Shown here in pieces: positions 10,198-21,113 of a stretch of 64,000 bases of DNA (position 1 is the first letter of the stretch; every line of letters begins with the position of its first letter). Source of the DNA: Colius striatus (lineage: Eukaryota > Chordata > Aves > Coliiformes > Coliidae); contig NC_084790.1 in assembly GCF_028858725.1 (NCBI RefSeq), positions 87,138,996 to 87,202,995 of the forward strand, read 5' to 3'. The position numbers and the translations under genes are program-made. The notes beneath the pieces are model-generated. The model made no database searches. It was not told the DNA's origin and was given only the letters and a program-made list of their open reading frames with translations.

Positions 10198-13100
10198 TTA
10201 TGGTCTTTCAAGCCTTTTAAGTCCAGCTCTTGTGTCAGTGATTAAGTTTATGAGAGTCATAGGTAATGCTGTCTCCACTACAGAACCTGGAAGCATTCCT
10301 CCTAGTTCTGGCTGAATAAACACAACTAGTTTGGAATGCTGCGGATTCCTGTGAGGAAAGGAGCAAAACCCTTCAGTTAGTCTTTCAGAGCCTGTTACTC
10401 CCTCTATGAAACTTGCTTAAAGGTGTACACATGTTTACAATGTATATGCTGTCTCTGCTGAAATCACTGGTGTGGAGAAGTGGAGAATATATGTATGAAG
10501 TTTCAGTTGTTTCAGAAGACAGCCTGAGTCACAGAACTGTTCTGCACAAAACCATTCCAGGCTTCCCCAGAATAAAACTCAAATGTTTTTGGAGAGGAGA
10601 GGAGAGGAGAGGAGAGGAGAGGAGAGGAGAGGAGAGGAGAGGAGAGGAGAGGAGAGGAGAGGAGAGGAGAGGAGAGGAGAGGAGAGGAGAGGAGAGGAGA
10701 GGAGAGGAGAGGAGAGGAGAGGAGAGGAGAGGAGAGGAGAGGAGAGGAGAGGAGAGGAGAGGAGAGGAATAACCAAAGATGCCAATGTGATGGGACTTTA
10801 ACTACTTACTCAGGTAAAGGTGAACACACATATCCGCAGGGATTGTTGTACCCTCGGACACAAGAGGGAGTCGGAGGGCAGCTGGAGCAGTCCACGCTGA
10901 CAGCTGTAAGTCACCACACACAAGAAGCAAAGTCACATTAATCATGCTCATCATAATCACAGAATCTGGGAAGGGACCTGGAAAGCTCATCCAGTGCAAC
11001 CCCCTGCCAGAGCAGCACCACCTAGAGCAGGGCACACAGGGACTCATCCAGCTGGGGTTGAATGTCTCCAGAGAAGGAGCCTCCACAGCCCATCTGGGCA
11101 GCCCCTGCCAGTGCTCCCTCACCTCAACAGGGAACTAATTCTTCATTGTGTTGCTTTGGAACGTCTTCTGTTCCAGCTTGTCCCCGTTGCCCCTTGTCCT
11201 GTCATTGGCCATCACTGAGAACAACCTGGCTCCAGCCTCCTCACACCCACCCTTTACCCACCCTCAGTCTCCTCCAAGCTGCAGAGCCCCAGCTCCCTCA
11301 GCCTTTCATCACAAGGGAGATGCTCCACTCCATCACCTTCGTGGCCCTGCACTGAACTCTCTCCAGCAGCTCCCTGTCCTTCTGCAACTGAGGGGCCCAG
11401 AACTGGGCACAACATTCCAGATGTGGTTTCATGAGGGCAGAGAAGACAGAGAAGAGAACCTCTGCACCTACTACCCACAGCCCTTCTGGTACACCCCAGG
11501 ATGCCATTGCCCTTCTTGCCCATGAGGGCACGTTGCTGGCTCATGCTCATCCTGCTGCCCACCAGCACCCCCAGGTCCCTTTCCCCTATGCTATTGTCTA
11601 AGTTAGTCATACAACTTCACAATACCCTCTAGAAAAATACTCTAACTGCTGCAGGAGCACACCAGATCTCGCAATACGGTTGCTAATGCGTTCAGCAATT
11701 CCATTCTGTACACAAAACACCCACAGGACATGAAATATTTGTGCAAGTAATTAAAAGGTAAAGACTTGCATACCCCAAGGTATTATCCTTGAGAGGTTAC
11801 TGCGCATACCTAAGTGCTGAGGTGCAGCTTAGTGCTGGACAAAGAAGTGAGTTTTTCAGCAGATGTCATTAATTAGTAAACACAGTCGCAGAGGAAAGGA
11901 GGAAACCGCTGCACACATGCACAGCAGTGGTTAGGAGGAGTTATTTGATTCAGTCCACTGTCACTTCTGCACAGTGAAGTGTAAGAACGTGGCTTGGAAA
12001 TCACCAAGAGGTCAATAAAGCTCCAAGATGAAAAATGATGGTTTTCTGCCACATGCCAAGACCCACAGATCAGAAAGAGTCAAGGGCAGAAATGAAGCAG
12101 CAGTGAGGTATTTTCCTGGTAGATCATAGGGTTGTAATATTAATCTCTTTATATTTCTGTGTAAGATTATAGAGCCAAACTCAAAGAGAATCCAATGAGG
12201 TAAGTCAGGAGCTGGCTCTGAGAACATTGGGCAAGCAGCACCTGGTCAGGAAGCCATGGAGGTACAGAGAAGTCATTAAATAAACAATTTCCATACTGAA
12301 ATAATAAATTCTAGCTTTCTCACAGGACTACTCCTTTACTGTTTTCAATTTTTTCCAAGAGAGGCATAATAGGACAATAAACAAAGAAAACAGCATTCTC
12401 TTTGGAGACAAAATTCAACTGTTTCTGTATTAAACAAGCCACTTTTTGGAGGGAAATAAACAGGAGGGGACTGTTAACGTCAGTAAGGGCACAGGCTGAG
12501 CAAGGTACATGGTCTACATGGTCACCTTGGGATTTCCAGAAAGCAAGACAAAACATAAGAACATGCAGGAGTTACATCAACTTACAGTTAGTGGTAAGGA
12601 CATCACCAGGGTATGGCCTAACATGCAGCAGGTCAACAAAATCTCTCGATGAGATCAGTCCCATACCATAGCTGTGTGTTACACTGTGGTATATACCAGT
12701 GTCCTACAAAGTAAGTAAAGGTGCATTTTTTATTAGTGTGGAAGCAGCTGAGTTTTACTGAATTGGCAAAGCAGCATTACATGTTGGATATTAGGTACGT
12801 GGCACAGAAATGGATCCCTGTTTGTTAGTCTAAGGCAACAGTGCTCATAACCTAATTAGTGCTGAACACAAGAGCCAGGAGAGGGATCTTCCAGCAATAC
12901 AGGGCAGGGATTCACTGCCAGCCTTTGAGGACATGAAGCAGGAGTGCAGTTTCTGTCTGGAAAAAATGTGCACGTTTAGTATCCATGTCTGATGGAGCCA
13001 GAAAGCCTACTTGCTCTAAGACACGTGCTAGACTGCACATTGTGTTCTAGGACAACCATCTACAATTTGTTCAAGTGCATCAGTTCCAAGAAAAGCAAAG

Positions 13101-16100
13101 TGGTTGGATGCACTACTACCTCATAACATCTGACCAGTTCTAAAGCAGAAGAAAGTAAGAGAGGTTCAGGAGGGTTTACTTTTTTCCATGTTTAAGGAAT
13201 ACTTTGACATATTTCAGTCATTCAAACACATGTAGTATATCCTGAGACACCTCTCCATCACACACAGGGCCATTCCTGCCAAGTGGTTAGATCAAAGCCA
13301 GCTAACACAGAACTGATATTCCTCATGGAAACTCTGAGTTACGGGTTTCCAGAGCTCTTGGGAAAAAGCCCCAGGCAAGTGGAATCACAGCAGTGGTGCA
13401 GCATCAACTCAGCCTCTGTGTTGCCTTTAACTTGGGTGATTTTCCAAACTTGTGTGGCCTATGATGATGCAGAGGGGAGCTTCCCCTGCAATTCACTGTC
13501 ATTCGGTATCACTCTGTTCTTGATGGTAACTTCTGTTCTTTTCCATGGACTTAATTCTTGGCATGCTAGAGGATTTTTATCATAGAATCATAGAATGGTA
13601 GAGATTGGAAGGGACCTTTAGAGATCATCCAGTCCAACCCCTCTGCAGAAGCAGGTTCACCTAGATCAGGTCACATTGGAATGTGTCCAGGTAGGTCTTG
13701 AAGACCACCAAGGAAGGAGCCTCCACAACCCCTCTGGGCAGCCTGGGCCAAGGCTTCCTAACTGAAACACTTACGTTTGTTTAAGTGAAACTTTTTGTGT
13801 TCCAGCTTCACCCCATCACCCCTTGTCCTGTTGCTAGCTACTGTAGAAAAAATGGATGTCCCAACCTCCTGACACCCATCATTTAGATATTTGTAAATGT
13901 TAATGAGGTTCCCCCTGAGTCTCCCCTTTTCTAGACTGAACAGCCCTAGGTCCCGCAGCCTTTCCTCACAAGGAAGATGCTCCAGTGCCCTGAGCATCTT
14001 GCTGGCCCTGCACTGGCCTCTCTGCAGCAGTTCCCTGTCCCTCTGCAGCTGGGGAGCCCACAACTGGACACAGGACTCCAGATGAGGCCTCATCAGAGTA
14101 GAGCAGAGGGCGAGCAGAACCTCCCTGGCCCTGCTGCCCACACTCTGCTTAATGCATCCTAATAAATCTCTTAATAAATACTTAAATTAACCCTGCTTTT
14201 AAAATTAAAACACCCTAAGGGGTAGAACACATTTCATATTCATTTCACATTGCTGCAGGTTTAGAAATTTTCATTGGCCCTGAATGGATCTCGCATTGAG
14301 ACCTTTCTTTGTCCAAGTATAGGTCTTTTTAGTCACTATGATTCATGCAGAAAGAGTTAAAATCTTTGCATTGAATTACAGCATTACCTGGTCGATCCTT
14401 TCTAACAGCCTGTACGACTGTAACGCCTTGTCCCACTTGCTTCGGTACTCAGGAAGATACATAAAAGGAATAATTTTACTAGGAACTTCCTTAATTATCC
14501 CTTCTCCACGGTATCTAGATGGTGTGACAAACAGATATTGAATTCATGGTTATCAACTGGAAAAAGAAGTTACACAGTGGTAAGCGCCCAGCAGTTGGGG
14601 ATGCCAGGCTGTAACGAGGTAAAGTACACACACTGGATTGCATTGGATGGGTTGATTGAAATCCACATAGCAATAAAATTACTCTGTGACTGATTTTTGA
14701 AACCACTACCTTCCTGACACCACACATTTTAAATTAATTATCTGTGAGCTGTTAGACAGTAACCCGTTAATTTAAACACGTGCAATTCATCTACTAAGTC
14801 GTTTTTCCTTTGCAGATACTTTCAGTCCATCTTGACACTGCAAAACCTTCTCAGTCTTTATGAACTAGCACATTCTGGCACTTCTCTAGCTTTTTGTTCA
14901 CCACCTTTTGGAGAGTTCAAGGGAAAGTCCACCAAGGGCAAAAAGAGTCCTCTCACAAGGAAACAGGAAACTCCTGCATTGCTGGGAACTGCTCCCTAAT
15001 ACAGGTCTCACACCTAGTTCTGAGAAACTGTGAATCACTACAATAAGCACTCACAGGCTGCAATTAAATGCAAAGGTGAAGGATGCTGCGGAAGGACAGG
15101 TGAGCTGGACACGCTTGCAAACAAAGAAATGTGAAATCAGACTTACAGACCACGGTGATGCAGGAGTGTAAGTCAGAAAGAGCAAAGGTAGCCAAGTTCA
15201 AACACAAGAGGCCCTGTAAAATCACCTTGCACGAGTTCTCAGGGTTTCTGAAGCGTGGGTGTGTGACTGCTCTAGAAACTTGCTTCTCTGCTAACTACAG
15301 CAGTGAGGGAAAACATTTGAATACTTACTCCAAACCAGCAAGTGTAAGCTGTGGCAGGACTAGTTACAACCAGCACACTGATATTTGGATACACCCTTTG
15401 TTTCCATAACTCCTGTGATCTAATGTTTATCAACCTATCAGCTCTCACCTGCATCCTCTCCTAAACTGTGGTGCTACTCAGGGGGACTTCTCCTAGGCAA
15501 GGCTTCTGAAAGACCCAGCTGCTAGAATAAACAAAAGAGCAACACTGGTGAAAAATCTGAGTTTCCAGTTTTTACGGTGGGTTATTGGGAACTGCACTGG
15601 AAGAAGGGTGAAACAAGCCTAGTAAAGACAGCTCAGATCACCCCCCACCTAGCCTCACTGTATTTGACAAACTGAAACACATACTTCATTGTCTTTCTTG
15701 ATCTTAGATGATACAATTCCAAGCAAAATCCTCTTCAGCCTTGAACAATCACGTTAACGCTACCCTGAACCCTGCTGAAAATACTTCACCTGAGTGATGC
15801 AAGAAGGATCCTGAAAGCCTTTCACAACCAGATCCCAAACTGATTTCTTTTTGCAAGTAAAGCAAACTGTTAACATTCCTGACAACTAAAAAAGAAACTG
15901 GCATTTGTGATACTTGGTGAATAAACATTCAATGCCAAACCGAAAATGGGAACAGCTACACTTTTGGCTCCTAGGAACAGCTAGTATTCCTTCACAAAAG
16001 ACATGCTAGGGACCAATACTGTTTGTTCATGTGACAAAGATCTGTACAAAAATAAACAAAGGGCAGAATCTGCCTCCCTGTACCAAATGGCAGGAAACGG

Positions 16101-17827
16101 GGCGATGTGTTTACTTTGCAGATTGTAACTGCAAAGGACTTGCCACATACAGATCTGAGCACAACCAGAAATGGCTTTGTGCCTGGTTCAGACTGCAGCA
16201 TGTCTTTTTTCTTCCACAAAAACAAGTCAGGCACACTCTTATGAATTCTAAGCAACCAGGCTCTCACTCCCTCACATCCATCTGTATTGAGAAGGCTCTG
16301 GGGAAACTTTACCTAAAGGGGCCGACAAGAAAGCCAGACAGGGACTTTTTACAAGGCCCTGTAGCAAAACTGAGGGAGGGAAGATTTAGGTCAGCTATTA
16401 GGAAGCAGCTCTTTACTGTGAGGGTGGTAAGGCACTGCCACAGGTTGCTCAGAGACGCTGTGGGGGCTTGAAGCAACCTGGAAGGTGTCTCTGCCCATGG
16501 CAAGGGGGTTGGAACCAAATGAGCTTTTAAGTTCCCTCCCAACCCAAATCTGTCTACAGTTCTACTCTAGGAAACAAGACCTAAAATACACCAATAATGC
16601 CACACACAAAGTATGCAAATTCTTATGAAGATAACAGTACTTTTAACATATTACAATGAAATAATACACTATATTCCATTAGAATACTGTAATTGTTCTG
16701 TAAAACTAGTGATAAAGCGTTGCCTTCTATAACTAATACCTTCTGTGCTCAAGCCTTCAGAAATAACTAGCAAACCAAGCAAGACTTTTGAATCTAGAAC
16801 ACCACTAATCACAGACATCATATTTAGAACAAAAAAAAAGTCAGGTGCAAATTTCCTCCACTGCCTGTCTGTCCAGATCGACATTTAATACAATTTAATA
16901 CTCTTTAGGTGTTAAAAGAGAGAAGTGAAGGACAAGTGTCCTCCTCTGCTTCTGCATTCTTCAGTGGGAATTTTCTCTTCCTTTTCCCTGATTTCATGAG
17001 TTGAATCACCTTGGTAAACAATCACCTGAGTGCTACAGCCACCATAAGCAAGAAGCGTGATTGCAGAGCCAGGAGAGGGATGAGGAAGAAAGTAACAGCC
17101 AACTCTAGCAGTGACAGTAGGCTCTGAGAACAGCTTAATCTGCCTCTTCTAACTCCACCCTTCTGGGTCATCCACCTGCTTAACACTAGCACAGAATTCA
17201 TCACTCAAGAGAAGGAAGGACAGAGGGATTTGTTCCAGACGTTACATGACCTTCTTATTCTCACTCCAGCTAATTAACTTTCAGGTGACAGAAAGAACAA
17301 GGTGCAAAGATCAGATGAAGTAGAGCAAGTGCATTAAGCACGTCTGCATCTGTGAACTATCAGTTTCACAAGCATGAAGGGGTTAAAAGCGAAGCCCAGC
17401 TGGCAAGATACAATGGCTTAAATGCAGTACTTCCCCACAAAGAGCCACTGACTTCAAGCCAAAACTGTGCCTTCCTACCTACTTATTCCACATCAGTAAG
17501 CATGACATAGTCTTTAATTTTCACAGTACATTTTAAGCTTAAACTTAAACCCAAACTTCAGTTTTCACTGGTTGGGAAATCCCTTTCTCCTACTCCAGAC
17601 CTACTGCTGACCCAGTGTAACCACAGTGCAAACCCTTCTCTGCATCTAGCAAAGTGAAGCTCAACAGTCTTCACTCAGGGCAGAATGTGGTGAACTTTTC
17701 CATGTCAATCTTGGGTGTCAAAGCTCAGAAAAACGCATTGTTACTGTGACAACGGCAAACAAAATGTAAATACTTACAGGTTTCCTGGGTAGTCTTTTGA
17801 AGGCTTTGAAGAAACTGTAACATTTTT
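10198..17827 (-). CDS. STARD6: StAR-related lipid transfer protein 6 (START domain)
   Basis: Small START-domain protein of the STARD4/5/6 group; these are soluble carriers of sterols or related lipids, and mammalian STARD6 is mainly a germ-cell protein. Minus-strand coding exons in transcription order: 17778-17827, 14388-14514, 12586-12703, 10810-10903 and 10198-10348 (stop at 10198). Phases join exactly and give 179 residues. Conserved landmarks in order: [16 protein letters not shown], then [14 protein letters not shown], then KWDKALQSY, then [14 protein letters not shown], then [14 protein letters not shown], then the C-terminal helix [15 protein letters not shown]. The protein ends at LERP, about ten residues shorter than human. 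The first coding exon upstream of 17827 is uncertain (see 18668-18796). STARD4 or STARD5 is excluded mainly by position between POLI and C18orf54. Confidence 0.9.
10591..10769. repeat. Uninterrupted GGAGA pentanucleotide array
   Basis: About 36 perfect copies of GGAGA with no visible interruption; one strand is pure purine. It lies in the 461-base STARD6 intron between exons ending at 10810 and starting at 10348. On the STARD6 transcript it reads (UCUCC)n, a long pyrimidine tract ahead of the last acceptor. Open reading frames through it are artefacts of the repeat. Confidence 0.98.
10952..11612 (-). mobile_element. CR1 LINE 3' fragment
   Basis: Different subfamily from the 2251 copy (CCCCTGCCAGAGCAGCACCA). 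It lies in a STARD6 intron, same orientation as the gene. Confidence 0.9.
13581..14165 (-). mobile_element. CR1 LINE 3' fragment
   Basis: Begins CATAGAATCATAGAATGG; in the STARD6 intron between exons 14388 and 12703, in gene orientation. Confidence 0.92.
16288..16565 (+). mobile_element. Older CR1 fragment
   Basis: Contains GAGAAGGCTCTGGGGAAACT and a diverged 3' end with GGTTGCTCAGAGACGCTGTG, typical of an old CR1 subfamily. Confidence 0.7.
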
Positions 17828-18667
17828 CTCAGAAACAGAGAAAAACAAAAAAGAAAACAACTTAGCAGTTGATAAAAGAGCTGCCGGGTCATTTTTCAAG
17901 GAAAACAGTTTTAAGTGCTTTTTGCAACAAACTGTATTTAATTAAAACAACTTCAGAAACAGTATCAACTAATATTTTCTTACTGAAACTTTTATCACCC
18001 TCCATCCTGACGTATCTTGACTGTATGACAAAATCTTTTCTGACACTTCATCTGCAATTTTCTTATAGTCCATTTATCTATAAAGATTTAAAAACAATGT
18101 GTTGGTACATGATAAAAGCACTCCTTAAGAGGGAAAAAAAACATGTCATTCCTGCTTTGTTTCCACAGGTTTCACCATTCATTAACTGAGTGTTCCTATC
18201 AAATCAACTTTTTGTTCATTATATCCCACTTCAGAAAGAGATAAGCAATAAACAAAACTCTGTGACCAACTTCCAGTCTGGGCTAGGGAGAAGTAGCCAC
18301 TGGTGTGGACCTTGAGAATGAATTACAGCATCCAGCAAGACACATTGTCCACTCCACACTAAAGCCATCATTACTCCACAGTAAAACTTCCCCTGCTCAC
18401 ACAGTTTATCGTCTGAAATCGTGCCTCTGCCAAGATTTGCTGAGGTCATTAGACCAGCAGGAGGCTGACAAAGTTAAAACACAAGAGGCTCAAACAATCA
18501 AAGAGGTTTTTCTTCAGCCAGTACTTTATGAGGTGTCATTGTGGAAACTCTTTGGCAGGTGAGAGACCAGCACCGAGGCTACAGAAACACTGTCACCAAG
18601 ACATCCTTCACCCAGCCCAACCCTGCCCTCCCTAACGTGGCATTTCTGCTGTGCTGGAGCTCCTTAC

Positions 18668-18796
18668 CTGAACCCTCGCCCTCCCCAAACCCTGCAGTAT
18701 CTCTCTTGTAGCTCTTTGTCCTAAGATCAACTGTGGTTCAAAGGCCAACAGCCCTGCACACTTCTGGACTGGTGTTGCACATAAAGCTAACTCCAT
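18668..18796 (-). CDS. STARD6: Candidate first coding exon of STARD6 (uncertain)
   Basis: On the minus strand an ATG at 18794-18796 opens 43 codons that reach a strong CAG/gtaagg donor in phase 0, which is the phase the exon at 17827 requires. The stretch GQRATREILQ loosely resembles the human N-terminal helix AQQTAQEVLG. Against it, the conserved Trp-Lys-Val-Val segment that should precede the NVTV strand is missing. A different frame of the same bases reads YKRDTAGF, close to human YNRDTSGW but in the wrong phase. The donor may be real while the start codon and frame are not. Confidence 0.3.
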
Positions 18797-18857
18797 ATCA
18801 ACACCTTTATGGGGCTGTCTCATGTAACAGGTCACACAGGCTTTTCCAGAGCTATCT

Positions 18858-19640
18858 TAGAATCATGGAAACATTAGAGTTAGAACAGACCTTTATGTTC
18901 ATCACTCACCTCACACTGCCATGCTAAACTGAACCATATCCCCCAGCAACTCATCTATGCATCTTTTAAATATCTCCAGGGATGGGGACTCTACCACCTC
19001 CCTGGGCAGCCTGCTCCTTTGCTTAACAACCCTCTTGGTGAAAAATTTCTTCCCAGACTCCAATCTCAACCTCCCTCAGTACAACCCAAGCCCATTTTGT
19101 CTTGTCCTGTCATTATTTACTGGAGAGAAGAGACTGAACCCCATCTCCCTGCAGCCTCCTGTCAGGGAGTGTCAGAGAGTGCTGCTGTGTCCCCTCAGCC
19201 TCCTCTTCTCCAGGCTCAACACCCCCATTCCCTCAGCCCCTCCCCAGCCCCTTGTGCTCCAGCCCCTTCCCCAGCTCTGTGCCCGGCTCTGGCCACGCTG
19301 CAGCCCCTCAGTGTCCCTGTGGCAGTGAGTGAGGGGCCCAGCACTGACACAGCCCTGGAGCTGCAGCCTCCCCAGGGCCCAGCACAGGGGACAACCCCTG
19401 CCCTGCTCCTGCTGCCACCCCAGAGCTGATCGCAGCCAGGCTGCCCTTGGCCATTTGCCCCTCTGGGCACGCTGCTGGCTCCTGTTCAGCCCCTGGCACC
19501 AGCCCCCCCAGGCCCTTTCCCTGCAGCAGTTTCCAGCCCCTCTGCCCCAGCCTGGAGCTGCCTGGGCTTGGGGAGGCCCAAGGGCAGGACCCAGCACTTG
19601 CCCTTGTTGGACCTCATACAACTGGCCTCGGCGCATCGCT
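18858..19640 (-). mobile_element. CR1 LINE fragment, GC-rich subfamily
   Basis: Starts at the reversed tail AGAATCATGGAAACATTAG and continues into GC-rich sequence shared with the copies at 34275 and 59143. It abuts the minisatellite region in STARD6 intron 1. Confidence 0.85.
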
Positions 19641-19840
19641 CCAGCCTTCACTGTACCCCGTGTAATGTAGCCAGGTGTTTAATTTACAACCCCCCTTCCT
19701 CAGGAAGGCTGCTCGCCGAGGGCTACGGAGGAGCACACATGCTCCGCCGGGCACGAATTGGCAGAGGTGCTGGGAGCTGGGCTGCCTGCGACCACCAGCC
19801 CCCACCACTCACCGCAGCTCCGAAAACCCTCAGCCCCATG

Positions 19841-20800
19841 AGGGCAGCCCTGACTGACCCCAGCCAGCCCTGACAGACCTCTGCCAGCCCTGACAGACTC
19901 TGGGCAGCCCTGACTGACCCCCGCCAGCCCTGACTGACCCCTGCCAGCCCTGACAGACCCCTGCCAGCCCTGACAGACTCTGGGCAGCCCTGACTGACCC
20001 CCGCCAGCCCTGACTGACCCCTGCCAGCCCTGACTGACCCCTGTCAGCCCTGACAGACCCTGAGCAGCCCTGACTGACCCTGGGCAGCCCTGACTGACCC
20101 CAGCCAGCCCTGACTGACCCCTGCCAGCCCTGACAGACCCCTGCCAGCCCTGACAGACTCTGGGCAGCCCTGACTGACCCCCGCCAGCCCTGACTGACCC
20201 CTGCCAGCCCTGACTGACCCCTGTCAGCCCTGACAGACCCTGAGCAGCCCTGACTGACCCTGGGCAGCCCTGACTGACCCCAGGCAGCCCTGACTGACCC
20301 CTGCCAGCCCTGACAGACCCCTGCCAGCCCTGACAGACTCTGGGCAGCCCTGACTGACCCCCGCCAGCCCTGACTGACCCCAGGCAGCCCTGACTGACCC
20401 CTGCCAGCCCTGACTGACCCCTGCCAGCCCTGACAGACCCCTGCCAGCCCTGACTGACCCCAGGCAGCCCTGACTGACCCCAGGCAGCCCTGACTGACCC
20501 CTGCCAGCCCTGACAGACCCCTGCCAGCCCTGACTGACCCCGAGCAGCCCTGACAGACCCTGAGCAGCCCTGACTGACCCCCACCAGCCCTGACAGACCC
20601 TGAGCAGCCCTGACTGACCCCCCCCAGCCCTGACAGACTCTGAGCAGCCCTGACTGACCCCGAGCAGCCCTGACAAGACCATGAGCAGCCCTGACAGACC
20701 CCCGCCAGCCCTGACAGACCCCGGGCAGCCCTGACAAGACCATGAGCAGCCCTGACAGACCCCGGGCAGCCCTGACAGACCCTGGCCAGCCCCTCAGCCC
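19841..20800. repeat. 20-bp minisatellite with higher-order structure
   Basis: Roughly 45-48 tandem copies of a 20-base unit close to CAGCCCTGACTGACCCCTGC. The register is kept exactly, without an indel, from about 19841 to 20676, after which one-base shifts appear. Units differ at TGACTGACC versus TGACAGACC and in the four-base linker. The variant order repeats every nine units (180 bp). It lies in STARD6 intron 1, just beside the CpG-island promoter. The minus strand has no stop codon in any frame of the unit, hence the long but meaningless open frames of 402 and 477 codons. Confidence 0.97.
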
Positions 20801-20912
20801 GCTCCCTGGCGCTGGCAGGGTGCCGGGAGCAGAGCCCTGGCTGAGGGCTGAGGGCCGGGAGCTGAGGGCCGGGGGCTGCGGGCGGGAGGCGGCAGCGGCA
20901 CCGCGCACTCAC

Positions 20913-20990
20913 CTCAGCGGCTCGACCCGGCCCCAGAGCCCCGCGGCGCGGCCCGGCCCTCCCAGCCGCGGGCCATGCTGGGAGCTGTAG
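20913..20990 (-). other. STARD6: Likely STARD6 non-coding first exon
   Basis: On the minus strand, GAG/gtgagtg is a strong donor at the CpG island. The upstream limit is not defined by sequence. No ATG opens a START-like frame, so it should be 5' UTR. Confidence 0.5.
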
Positions 20991-20993
20991 TCC
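20973..20993 (-). promoter_or_regulatory. ZNF143/STAF-type motif
   Basis: CATGCTGGGAGCTGTAGTCC is the reverse complement of the well-known ACTACAnnTCCCAGCATG promoter element bound by ZNF143. It sits in the middle of the CpG island. Confidence 0.7.
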
Positions 20994-21013
20994 CGGAGCA
21001 ACCCGCCCGGCTT

Positions 21014-21027
21014 GGACTACAAGTCCC
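21014..21027 (+). promoter_or_regulatory. Second, inverted ZNF143-like motif
   Basis: GGACTACAAGTCCC repeats the ACTACA-TCCC core of the neighbouring site in the opposite orientation, with about 20 bases between them. The downstream GCATG half is replaced by CG-rich sequence. Confidence 0.5.
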
Positions 21028-21039
21028 GCGGGGCCGCGC

Positions 21040-21113
21040 GGTCGCAGCCATTGTGTCAAGGAGCGCGGCCCATTCGAAAGCGCTGAGCGGCAAGGGCCGG
21101 AGCAGCGGCCGCG
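21040..21113 (+). other. C18orf54: Likely C18orf54 non-coding first exon
   Basis: Plus-strand GC-rich segment ending at a GCG/gtgggt donor, about 1.1 kb before the acceptor at 22189. The start is inferred from the promoter motifs only. Confidence 0.4.

Noticed and set aside
10413-10801. Open frames through the GGAGA array on both strands
   Set aside because: The pentanucleotide repeat has no stops in any frame; the protein would be pure low complexity without splice or coding support.
15660-15760. Minus-strand stretch reading [13 protein letters not shown], resembling a START N-terminal strand
   Set aside because: The exons at 17778 and 14388 join directly in phase (CT plus A making Leu), leaving no room for it, and the frame has nearby stops.
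18240-18300. Minus-strand PDWKLVTE, similar to the STARD6 WKVV segment
   Set aside because: No usable splice donor follows in a compatible phase, and the surrounding frame is unlike START proteins.
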